Positions 36,184 through 43,819 of a stretch of DNA of 64,000 bases are shown here, piece by piece (position 1 is the stretch's first letter; each line of letters starts with the position of its first letter). The position numbers and the translations under genes were made by a program. The notes below the pieces were generated by a model. It was given only the letters and a program-made list of their open reading frames with translations. It had not been told where the DNA came from and searched no databases. The DNA comes from CATQHD01 sp965202675 (GTDB lineage Bacteria > Actinomycetota > Acidimicrobiia > Spongiisociales > Spongiisociaceae), in NCBI GenBank assembly GCA_965202675.1, contig OZ241842.1:2790001-2854000 (forward strand). Reading direction: 5' to 3'.

Positions 36184-36634
36184 CTCAGTCACGCCCGATG
36201 AACCCGATGTTGTTCCTATATCTGCAGATGACGAGGTAAGGAGTCGTGGGCTTCTTTCACAGATAGAGGGTGGAGACGGAACCCAGCAACAGAGGCGATT
36301 AATTGAGTTCTACGAGATATACCAGGCTTCTTCATCTCCCTTCCCTCCCCCAGAAGTGCTTCAGGAGTATGACCGCTTTTCCCCAGGAAAGGGGGAACGG
36401 TTGTTTGATTTGTGTGAGAGGCAAGTAGAACACCGGATGTCGCAGGAACGGCGGGGTCAGTGGATGGGCTGGTTACTTGCCCTTGCGGCTGTTGCCTTGG
36501 TTTTTGTGCTGTCAGTGTTCGTGCGCGGGTTCTGGGCGAGCCTTGTCGCCATAGTGGTGACCATAGTTATTGGGGGTGTGATATTCGCCCTTATCAGAGC
36601 CGGCCAGGGGATTTCTAGACGGCAACCTGAGTAG
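36167..36634 (+). CDS. DUF2335 membrane protein, copy A
   Basis: 155 aa from ATG 36167 (an ATG two codons later is possible). DUF2335 hallmark: SPFPPPEVLQEYDRFSPGKGERLFDLCERQVEHRMSQE-type block near residues 55-95, here split as PPPEVLQEYDRFSPG and RQVEHRMSQE, followed by two hydrophobic segments (about 100-120 and 124-145) and a short basic tail. A small inner-membrane protein with a cytoplasmic N-terminal domain. The family has no known function. Partner gene overlaps at the 5' end. Confidence 0.85.
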   Translation: MLMPGNSVTPDEPDVVPISADDEVRSRGLLSQIEGGDGTQQQRRLIEFYEIYQASSSPFPPPEVLQEYDRFSPGKGERLFDLCERQVEHRMSQERRGQWMGWLLALAAVALVFVLSVFVRGFWASLVAIVVTIVIGGVIFALIRAGQGISRRQPE

Positions 36635-36654
36635 GAAATGAGTGAGAAAACCGC

Positions 36655-36876
36655 CGCCCCCTGGTTTCCGGACGCCGTCTGGTCAGTACCCCGGGCGGGT
36701 CGCGTTCTGCGGCGGCCCGGCAAACGGTCATCACCCTCCAAGGGGGGCGCCGCCCGACCCGCCAAGCCGTGAATTCCATATCGCTCGGAGGGCTCACCCA
36801 GCCAACAACCCACCGGCCCACCCCCAGCCCGGGGTGGGAGCGCTACACCTCTCAAACCAGAGACAACCTCCCCCGC
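36655..36876 (+). repeat. Repeat E, full copy (about 222 bp)
   Basis: Contiguous version of the element split at 34013-34389; its last ~90 bases equal the short copy at 33664. Contains the CCACCCC/GGGGTGG stem. It lies between the two convergent DUF2335 modules, together with ~100 bp of unassigned sequence up to 36979. Confidence 0.75.
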
Positions 36877-36979
36877 AATACAGGCTGCCAACCGAAATCA
36901 GGGGGAGGGTCCCGTAAAATACCCATTCGGCAGGATGTACACCCGCGGCCTGCCGACCCTCCAGGTCATGCCCCCTTTT

Positions 36980-37495
36980 TCAGCGATCCGGCCGCCCCGT
37001 CTCAGACGACGCAACTACAGTATTGAGCAATTTCCTCTTCTCCCATGCCCGGAACGCTACATAAACAATCGGCAACCCCGCGACAGGAATAGTCACCAAA
37101 CCAGCTGCCAGACTGCCAACGACCGCCACCGTCAGCAAAGCAGCCAAGACAAGCACGAAAGTCATCCACCGCCCCTGCGACTCTGCTTTGCGGTCGGCAA
37201 CCTGCTGTTGCCGTTCCATCTCCATTGTGTGGTCGGCCTGTTGCCGTTCCATTTCCATTGCGTGGTCGGCTCTCTTCACATGCAGATTGATCAGCTGCGC
37301 AGATGTGCCGGGATTAAGCTCATCGTACACTTGGAGAGCGTTCGGGGGAGGAAGAGGGCCAACCCATTGGGACCCGGTTATCCATGTTGCCCGCGCCTGT
37401 CCCAGGAGTGCCTCTACGACCTCCGCGGGGAAGCCGTCTGCAGGGACCAGAGAGTCTTCTTGTTCCGGTGATATCGAATCAGGGTGTTCTGGCAC
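36980..37495 (-). CDS. DUF2335 membrane protein, copy B
   Basis: 171 aa. Same architecture as copy A: QWVGPLPPPNALQVYDELNPG and a coiled segment with a 10-residue repeat (EMERQQADHT / EMERQQQVAD) instead of the usual single QxxHR motif, then two membrane segments (about 110-130 and 132-152) and a basic tail. Overlaps its small partner (37479-37721) by 17 nt, as in copy A. Points toward copy A; sequence identity is low outside the motifs, so the two are old paralogues, not a recent duplication. Confidence 0.85.
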   Translation of the reverse strand: MPEHPDSISPEQEDSLVPADGFPAEVVEALLGQARATWITGSQWVGPLPPPNALQVYDELNPGTSAQLINLHVKRADHAMEMERQQADHTMEMERQQQVADRKAESQGRWMTFVLVLAALLTVAVVGSLAAGLVTIPVAGLPIVYVAFRAWEKRKLLNTVVASSETGRPDR

Positions 37496-37721
37496 GCTCG
37501 GAATCCGGCTTAGGTTTCAGCACTATCCACACATCGGCGTGGCGGACGCCCCCCGCTCTCCGCCCGCCGATAGGGGCCCGCTGGCCGATTTGAGCTTCGA
37601 CCCTAGCGGAAGCCGATACCCGTTCGTCGACGGAGAGCACCCCGAAAAGATCGAATACCCTGGCGCAACCCTTCAAGAAGGCACCCGGAGCAGACAACCG
37701 GCGAACATCTCGACCCAGCAT
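37479..37721 (-). CDS. Small partner protein of DUF2335, copy B
   Basis: 80 aa from ATG 37721; a GTG three codons earlier lies inside the AAGGAGG ribosome site (37730-37736) and is rejected. Shares APGAFLKGCARVFDLFGVL with copy A. Basic and Arg-rich, ending DVWIVLKPKPDSE (compare VLADDC...AWTKLKSE in copy A). Preceded by a TATAGT -10 box at 37755-37760. Function unknown. Confidence 0.7.
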   Translation of the reverse strand: MLGRDVRRLSAPGAFLKGCARVFDLFGVLSVDERVSASARVEAQIGQRAPIGGRRAGGVRHADVWIVLKPKPDSERARTP

Positions 37722-37754
37722 ACAGCGCACCTCCTTCTTCCCAAGACCACATAC

Positions 37755-37760
37755 ACTATA
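37755..37760 (-). promoter_or_regulatory. -10 box of the minus-strand DUF2335 module
   Basis: TATAGT on the minus strand, about 34 bases before ATG 37721 and just ahead of AAGGAGG. A -35 is not obvious (TGTGCA-like). An AGAGCGCGAAAA motif lies 80 bases further upstream (37841-37852). Confidence 0.55.
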
Positions 37761-37949
37761 GCCCTTCCTGTAGGTGTGTGCACATCTACTGGCCGGGCCT
37801 CACCATGCTGGACGGCCCGCCGCCCAGCGGTCCGGCACCGAGAGCGCGAAAACCGGCTCGGTTTAGCGCGGCATTATGTCTTCTTCTTCGAGTTCACAGT
37901 AGAAAACATCGCCTGCTTCGATCTGTCCCGGGATTCCTATTAGTCCTTG

Positions 37950-38048
37950 AATTAAACCGAATTAAACCGAATTAAACCGAATTAAACCGAATTAAACCGA
38001 ATTAAGCCGAATTAAGCCGAATTAAGCCGAATTAAGCCGAATTAAGCC
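37950..38048. repeat. Decamer tandem array, about 10 units
   Basis: Five ATTAAACCGA units (37951-38000) followed by four ATTAAGCCGA units and one partial (38001-38048). A single A-to-G change separates the two blocks. Unit length is one helical turn, so any bound protein would see the same face. It ends 11 bases before the stop codon side of the AlbA_2 gene and is the only strongly AT-rich stretch nearby. Confidence 0.95.
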
Positions 38049-38059
38049 ATAGCCCCTGG

Positions 38060-39526
38060 TCAGGCTGGTTTCCAACGGGCACCCCGGCCGCGGCCCGTGA
38101 GTACAGCCAACCTCCGACCCTTCAGAACTCTAAGATCCTTGCTCAGACGCCAGTCTTCGGTCGGCGACGCCAACTCGGAGCGGATTTCCCGTAATGCCAG
38201 GGCTCGGTCTGACCCTTCGAGTATTTCAAGGATTGCCAGTTGCTGTTTAGTCAGGTACTCCTCGTCACCGCCGTCTTTCGAATAACCCGAGCGGGACCGG
38301 AGGGTTGCCAGTGGCTGTTCGGGCCGGTACTTCTCGCTCTGCCGGGGGGGCGGGGGCCGGCTGTGCCGGAAGCGCACCGTCACGCAGCCGCCTTTGTCTT
38401 CGATCTCGAGTGGGGGCAGGCCGGCGGCGGTCGTTTCTTCCGCCATCTTGAGCGTTCCCCGGCCCCATTCTTCGATGATCCCGCGGCGGTAGAACGTGCG
38501 GGCGATCATCGGGTTCCAGGGCAGCGACTCGTGGGGTTCGAACAGCTTCGCCGGGGTCAACCCGAAGGGCAGCCGGCCGGTCGAGGTCACCTCCAGGCGG
38601 TCGTCATAGACCGCTACGCCCACGGAGCCCCCGCCGATCGAGTAGTCGCGGTGGCACAAGGCGTTCGCGATCGCCTCCCGCGTCGCCGGAGGCGGGTAGA
38701 GGGGCAGGTCGATCCGCTCGAAGCGGTCCCGCTCGAACCGGGCCGCGATGGGAAGGGTGTCGCGCAGGAAGGCTTCCGCCTTTTCGAGCAGGGTGAAGGC
38801 GTTGCCGTAGAACTGCCGGTTGTCCGAGAACTCCATACGGTCGGTTCCCCTGAAGCGGGCCACCCGGAGCTTGCATTGCGGCATCTCGAACTCCACGCGG
38901 TCGGGGGCGCCGAACAGCACCGCGGCGGCCCGCCACAAGACCCCGTTGCGGTAGAGGCCCATGCCGCGCAGCAGCTCGGCGGGTTCCCGGCTTCCCGGCT
39001 CCGTCAGCCGGCCCCGGCGGACCGCTTCCGCGGCAACGGCTCGGATCTCGTCCACATCGAGGTCTTCGATTCCCCATCCGGCGGCGGGTTGGTTCTCCCA
39101 GCGCTGCTCGTTGTGCATGCGCTCGAAGAGCATCCGGTTGTATTCGTCTGGCGACAGAGTCAGGGTGGTGTTGCCGACCCGGCGGTAGGCGGCGCCCCGG
39201 TAGACGTAGGGCTTTACCGGGCCGGGGCTCACGCGAACTGCTATCACCTCGCGGTTGTCGTTGATCCGGACCCTTTCGACCCCCGGGAAGACCGGCGGCT
39301 CGATCCTCTGTATCTCGGCGGCCACATTCTCCACCGTCCGGTCTCCGGTCTGGACGCCTACGGCCTTCCCCTCCGGCGTGACACCGAAAAGCACGTATCC
39401 GCCGCGTGCGTTGAGCATGGCGCACATGGTTTTGGCCGCCTCCCGGCGCCGGCCCGTCGAGCTCTTGAACTCGAGCGTCTCGGATTCGCCCTCCGCAACC
39501 AACGAGTCGATCTGTTCAGGCGTCAT
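38060..39526 (-). CDS. AlbA_2/Schlafen-type ATP-binding regulator
   Basis: 488 aa. N-terminal AlbA_2 domain: EGESETLEFKSSTGRR near residue 12 and LNARGGYVLFGVTPEG near 40. Middle HATPase_c_4-type segment PPATREAIANALCHRDYSIGGG near 275 and RGIIEEWGRGTLKM near 345. The C-terminal ~65 residues (LTKQQLAILEILE...) form a winged helix. Such proteins are annotated as 'ATP-binding/RecG-like transcriptional regulator' and are common in accessory DNA; the N-terminal domain is related to the Schlafen nuclease core. Start ATG 39526. Followed downstream by the decamer array. Specific target unknown. Confidence 0.85.
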   Translation of the reverse strand: MTPEQIDSLVAEGESETLEFKSSTGRRREAAKTMCAMLNARGGYVLFGVTPEGKAVGVQTGDRTVENVAAEIQRIEPPVFPGVERVRINDNREVIAVRVSPGPVKPYVYRGAAYRRVGNTTLTLSPDEYNRMLFERMHNEQRWENQPAAGWGIEDLDVDEIRAVAAEAVRRGRLTEPGSREPAELLRGMGLYRNGVLWRAAAVLFGAPDRVEFEMPQCKLRVARFRGTDRMEFSDNRQFYGNAFTLLEKAEAFLRDTLPIAARFERDRFERIDLPLYPPPATREAIANALCHRDYSIGGGSVGVAVYDDRLEVTSTGRLPFGLTPAKLFEPHESLPWNPMIARTFYRRGIIEEWGRGTLKMAEETTAAGLPPLEIEDKGGCVTVRFRHSRPPPPRQSEKYRPEQPLATLRSRSGYSKDGGDEEYLTKQQLAILEILEGSDRALALREIRSELASPTEDWRLSKDLRVLKGRRLAVLTGRGRGARWKPA

Positions 39527-39835
39527 GCGGTTCTTTCATGTGTGTTCTCCGGGAGCGGCGGGGCCGAAGTCCAGCTTCTCCCCCTCCCTCGATGATAATG
39601 ACCGGAGACCTGTAGGCCGCAGCTCTGCGTGCGGTGCACACGGCGGGGCTCGGGGTGGACGGTCTGATGGCGGCAACCCCCGTACTATTCGAGGCCGCTC
39701 CAGGCGGGATTGCCGGCGTATTTCCTGGCCGTCGCCGCCGTCGAGAGCGCGAAAACCGATCAAGCCTGCGGAGGGCGGGACCTCGGCGCGCGGCGCCCGC
39801 CGGTCGAGGTCAGCAGAACGAGGGGGAACTATGTG

Positions 39836-39863
39836 TTGCGTTTAGCAAGCTTTGTGCTAACAT
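39836..39863 (+). promoter_or_regulatory. vapBC promoter with inverted-repeat operator
   Basis: TTGCGT (39836-39841) and TAACAT (39858-39863), spaced 16, form a promoter. Between and overlapping the -10 sits a perfect inverted repeat TTAGCA (39842-39847) / TGCTAA (39855-39860), 13 bases before the antitoxin ATG, as expected for autorepression by the toxin-antitoxin complex. Confidence 0.65.
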
Positions 39864-39872
39864 TCCGATGGC

Positions 39873-40094
39873 ATGAGCACTCTTTATTTGCGCAACGTAC
39901 CCGATGAGGTGATCAAGCGCCTCAGGTCGCTCGCCGAGCGGGAGGGGATGTCGGTCTCGGCCATGGCGGTCAAGGAATTGTCCGGGTCCACCCGCCGGGC
40001 CGACAACCCGGCCCTGTTGGGCGGCCTTCCCGACCTCGGCGTCGACGTAGACGAGATCGTGGCTGCGCTGGATTCGGGGCGCGGCGAGAGTTGA
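39873..40094 (+). CDS. vapB: FitA/VapB-type ribbon-helix-helix antitoxin
   Basis: 73 aa. STLYLRNVPDEVIKRLRSLAEREG is a typical ribbon-helix-helix N-terminus (FitA-like), with a C-terminal tail (DLGVDVDEIVAALDSGRG) that would wrap the toxin. ATG 39873; last codon overlaps the toxin start (TTGA). Upstream operator at 39842-39860. Neutralises the PIN-domain toxin that follows and represses the operon (family knowledge). Confidence 0.85.
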   Translation: MSTLYLRNVPDEVIKRLRSLAEREGMSVSAMAVKELSGSTRRADNPALLGGLPDLGVDVDEIVAALDSGRGES

Positions 40095-40471
40095 TCGTCA
40101 TCGACGCTTCGGCCGCAGTGCATACACTGCTGAACGGACCTCCCCGTCCGATCCTGGACGCAGAGAGCCTCGCCGCACCGCACCTGGTGGATGCCGAGGT
40201 GCTCCATGCGCTGCGCCGGTTGCTGATCAGCGGAACATTGAGCATCGACGACGCGGACCGGGCTGTTCGGTATTGGCGCCGTATAGGTGTGCAGCGCTTC
40301 CCCATGCTCGGATTCATTCCGCGCATCTGGGCGCTGCGGCGCAACCTGTCCGCCTACGATGCCTGCTATGCGGCTCTGGCCGAAGCTCTCGACTGCCCGC
40401 TTCTGACCGCGGACGCCCGGCTGGCCGGAGCACCCGGGCCGACCTGTCCTATCACCTTGTTGCCCCGGTAA
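40091..40471 (+). CDS. vapC: VapC PIN-domain toxin
   Basis: 126 aa from TTG 40091, overlapping the antitoxin stop by four bases. Four acidic PIN residues are visible: VIDASAAVH (D4), VDAEVLHAL (E), SAYDACYAALAE (D) and LLTADARLA (D). PIN toxins are Mg-dependent ribonucleases, often cutting tRNA or rRNA. Full length with no disruption, so the pair is probably functional. Confidence 0.9.
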   Translation: MIVIDASAAVHTLLNGPPRPILDAESLAAPHLVDAEVLHALRRLLISGTLSIDDADRAVRYWRRIGVQRFPMLGFIPRIWALRRNLSAYDACYAALAEALDCPLLTADARLAGAPGPTCPITLLPR

Positions 40472-40957
40472 ACGCCGGGTTGGAGAGAAGGCCTGCGACG
40501 AGCTTGGCAAAACAGGTCATCACCCTCAGAGTTCATCCGCCTGACCGGGCCGGGCCCCCGCTTCCTGCCGGGCCTCGGCATAGACGCATCCACGGGGATC
40601 TTGTCCTTGTCACACCCCCGTGATACAAAGACAGGGCAAACAAAGTATCGCCTCCGGCGGCCCCGCGGGACGCAAGCAGGCGGCAGAAGCTTGAAATAGC
40701 CGACACCTGGACAGGCGTCCGGGCCCTCGCGCCCGGCCCCTGCCCGGAAACTCTGGATCGGAGGCGGCGGGGGAGGGGGCCCGGCAGGGCCGGCGGTCGG
40801 CGCCGAAGAGCGCGAAAACCAGCTCCGCCCGCGGGGTGCCGGGCAACCCGAGGACATCGAGGGCCCGCCGGTTCCCGAGTGCCGGTCCTCCGCAGCGGCG
40901 CTCGGCTGCTATGATGCGATGTGAATCCTTACGGCTGGCCGAAGGGAAAGGTGCAAA
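40472..40957. other. Intergenic region after vapC
   Basis: 486 bp with no gene I can support. It has an AGAGCGCGAAAA motif (40807-40818), and a segment near 40506-40524 resembling part of repeat E (AACAGGTCATCACCCTC). GC-rich low-complexity sequence around 40740-40790. Confidence 0.5.
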
Positions 40958-41164
40958 ATGGATAAAGAAAGGCTGTTCCATGCTTCGGCGTCTCGCAAGG
41001 ACGACGAGACGTTTTACGACCGCATCGCCCGCCTCCGCAGGCTCCGAGAGGCGGCGGCGGAACGAGTTGCGCGGCGCTACGCTGACATAAAGCCCAAGAA
41101 ACAGGGCAGATGGATAGTGGGAGACGCAACAGACCTGAAGATAGAGAGACCTCGGGTTTTGTGA
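40958..41164 (+). CDS. Small basic protein upstream of SDH-type protease
   Basis: 68 aa from ATG 40958 with a GGGAAAGG site. FYDRIARLRRLREAAAERVARRY predicts an amphipathic basic helix, followed by GRWIVGDATDLKIERP. Not recognised. Ends two bases before the start of the protease reading frame (41167), so the two were one operon; it may be an adaptor or regulator of the protease (inference). Confidence 0.6.
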   Translation: MDKERLFHASASRKDDETFYDRIARLRRLREAAAERVARRYADIKPKKQGRWIVGDATDLKIERPRVL

Positions 41165-41166
41165 GA

Positions 41167-42041
41167 TGATTCATCCCGTGACTCCACCTGACCCTCCTTC
41201 CCAGAGCGCATTTTTCCGTGCCCTGCATTCTTCTCGCTATGAACGCAGAAGAAGATTTGTGATTACGAAGAGAGCACTGGTCGATCACTCGTTATATTGT
41301 GGGGACCTATAACAGACAAACTAATAACGCCGTTTGCCGATGCCATCAATGACATTGCTTATGATTGTCCGCTTGATGTAATGTTGACATCCTATGGTGG
41401 CGATGGCGAGGCTGCTCTAAGGCTTGCTACAATGTGTCATGCTGAAAGAAAAGATTTCAGAGTTGTTGTGCCAGATACGGCCGGCCGCTTCCGCTGCTAC
41501 TCTTTTGGCTTTGGCAGCCGAGAGTATTGTAATGAGCAGTACTTCAGCGTTAGGTCCTGTAGACCCACAAATGTTCTTATCCACAAGGGAACAACCTGTT
41601 CCTGCTAAATATATTTTGAGTATTGTTGAAGATATAGTAGAAAAGCGCGTTAAGGACGATCCTCGTTTATTGGAGCTTTATGCTCATTTTATGGGAGATG
41701 TTGATGCCGTTGTTTATCAACAAGCACGGTCAGCTATGGAGCGTACAAAGGAGTTCGTACCTGAGGTATTGGCGCTACGGCAAGATCCTCCCTCTTCTGA
41801 CCAAATTCAAAAGATTGTTGATAGCTTGCATAATCAACCGTCGCACGCAACAACAATCGGACCTGACAAGGCCAAATACCTAGGTCTGCCAATTGAATAT
41901 ATGGAGTCGCGGTCTGTAGAGTGGGATCGGTTGTGGAGACTGCACACAGATTATGTAGCAAAGCATGTTCGGCCCTGGCTAACCAATGTAATTGAGGGCC
42001 GTCGCGTATCATTCACATTTGAATTCCCCGAATTATCCTGA
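41167..42041 (+). pseudogene. SDH-family Clp-fold serine protease, two frameshifts
   Basis: Readable pieces in three frames: ATG 41167 FFRALHSSRYERRR; then after a one-base slip in the AGAAGAAGA run (41246-41256) CDYEESTGRSLVILWGPITD through VMLTSYGGDGEAALRLA; then after a second slip near 41480-41490 SAATLLALAAESIVMSSTSA, LGPVDPQMFLS and on to the stop at 42041. SGGxG-like YGGDGEAA and SAATLLAL (with the presumed nucleophilic Ser) match the SDH_sah/SppA Clp fold. About 285 aa if repaired. AT-rich compared with neighbours. Either a recent pseudogene or sequence errors, because everything else in the gene is well preserved. Confidence 0.8.
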
Positions 42042-42429
42042 ATATATAACAGGTCGTGTGCCGGAATAGGGTCAGGGTAGTGTTCACGGCGGGTCCCTTG
42101 CCTTAGAGATCTCACTTCACCCGGCGGCAACGAGGCGAATCGGCTGGTGCCTCGCCTAATGAACGTATCGGCGCCAAGGCAGACTCTGGCAGGGCCCTGC
42201 CTCTTCGATAACCGGAATGGCCGCGTGGGGGGCAACCAATGACTGCCCCGGCGTCTGGGAGATACACCGGCCGCGGCAGCCCCACTCGGCCGGCGGGCAG
42301 CTTCCCGCTTGCCCTATACCATCCAGTAGCCTGAAAGGGTATCCTCGGCCCGACGCGGAGACACACAGGACTTGTCGAGGCACAGTGCAGTGAGCCCCGG
42401 GTGCGGGCTTTGACGGGAGGTAAGGACTC
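42042..42429. other. Region upstream of the BMP transporter operon
   Basis: 388 bp. The operon promoter must lie here; I see no convincing hexamer pair and no riboswitch I can recognise. A good ribosome site GGGAGGTAAGG (42416-42426) precedes ATG 42430. Confidence 0.4.
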
Positions 42430-43674
42430 ATGAGACACAGGCCCATGAAGCTTCTGGCGGTGCTGGCGGCGTTTGCCCTGGCGGCGGCCGCCTGCGGCGG
42501 CGACGGGGATTCCGAACCGGAGCCCGCCGCCTCCGAGACCACCGCCGCCGCGCCGACCACCACTGCGGCCGCGCCCACCACCACGGCCGCCCCCGCCGAG
42601 GACATGGAGGAAGAGGAAACCACCACCACGGCCGAGATAGAGGAAGAAGAGGAGACATCCACCACCGCGGCTGCGTCAACGACCACCGAGCCGCCGCCGG
42701 ACTGGGGGGCGGCCGACTTCAACGGCGACGGCGTGGTGCGGATCGCGGCCATCCTGGACGGCCCCCGCGACGACGGCGCCTATTACCAGGCTCTCGTGGA
42801 GAAGGTGGAAGAGATCTCCAGGGAAGGCGGCTATGAGGCCCCTCTGATCGTCGACCAGGTCGAGGCGGCCGACTCCCGCAGCGAGCTGCAGAACCTGGTG
42901 GCCCAGAACGTGGACGTGGTGGCCATCGGGTCGAGCTCCCTGGCCGACGGCAACCACGACCTCTTCCTGGAACACGAGGAGATTTTCTGGTACTGCAACT
43001 GCGGCTCCGGCTATCAGGACACGCCGGGCATGCACCGCAGCGCCGACAGCGGGGTGGAGCTCAACATCTCCGGCGGTTACGCCACCGGCCTGCTGATGCA
43101 GGAGCGGGGCGGCGCCGGCGCCGTCTTCATCGGATGCTGCGACCTGAACTTCGAGGTGGAGTCCTTCCTGGCCTTCGAGTACGGCCTGAAGCTGGTGGAC
43201 GAGTCGTTCGAGGTCACCTATGTGCCCACCGGGAACTTCCCGTACGACTTCAACAACACCGCCGGCGCCACCGAGGCCTACAACAATGCGGTGGCCGAGG
43301 GCGCGACGGCGGTTTATCCGTTCCTGGGCGGCGCCCACGAGCCGATCGTGGCCCTCGCCAACGAGGACGGATTGATCGTCATGACCGCAGGTCCGTCCAA
43401 CGGCTGCGAGCGCACCGACCTGGCCTACGACCTCGAGATCAAGTTCGACGCCGGCGACTACCTCGAGCCGATCTTCACAGAGATACTCGACGGCGCCGCC
43501 GAGGAGGGCGGCGTGCGCCGCTTTACGGTGGGGATCGACCCGGAAGTGGGGGCGGAGTTCTGCAACGCCACCGACGAGCAGATCCAGATGCTGGCCGACC
43601 TGAACTCCCGCATCGGCGCCGGCGACTTTGCCGACAAGACCTACGAGATCCTGTCCACTGCCTACGGCTTCTAG
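42430..43674 (+). CDS. BMP-family substrate-binding lipoprotein
   Basis: 414 aa. Lipoprotein signal with lipobox LAAAAC (Cys ~22), then a Thr/Ala/Glu-rich linker to about residue 95 (repeated TTTAAAP and EEEE blocks), then a BMP/PnrA-type periplasmic-binding fold: VRIAAILDGPRDDGAYYQAL near 103, TTGATAVYPFLGGAH-like pocket segment near 300 and a C-terminal DEQIQMLADLNSRI. BMP proteins bind purine nucleosides or related compounds. Followed by ATPase and two permeases. In an actinobacterium the long linker spans the wall. Specific substrate uncertain. Confidence 0.88.
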   Translation: MRHRPMKLLAVLAAFALAAAACGGDGDSEPEPAASETTAAAPTTTAAAPTTTAAPAEDMEEEETTTTAEIEEEEETSTTAAASTTTEPPPDWGAADFNGDGVVRIAAILDGPRDDGAYYQALVEKVEEISREGGYEAPLIVDQVEAADSRSELQNLVAQNVDVVAIGSSSLADGNHDLFLEHEEIFWYCNCGSGYQDTPGMHRSADSGVELNISGGYATGLLMQERGGAGAVFIGCCDLNFEVESFLAFEYGLKLVDESFEVTYVPTGNFPYDFNNTAGATEAYNNAVAEGATAVYPFLGGAHEPIVALANEDGLIVMTAGPSNGCERTDLAYDLEIKFDAGDYLEPIFTEILDGAAEEGGVRRFTVGIDPEVGAEFCNATDEQIQMLADLNSRIGAGDFADKTYEILSTAYGF

Positions 43675-43819
43675 GTGTGATATCCGGGGAGACCGGGAAC
43701 GGCGCGCCCGGCGCCGGCGCTGGTTCTCTCCGCCGCCGGACGCAGCCGCCGCCCGCCGCGGCGCGGGGCATGCCGGGAACGGCGGGGTCTTCACCGGGAA
43801 CGGCGGCGGGCCGTTGTAG

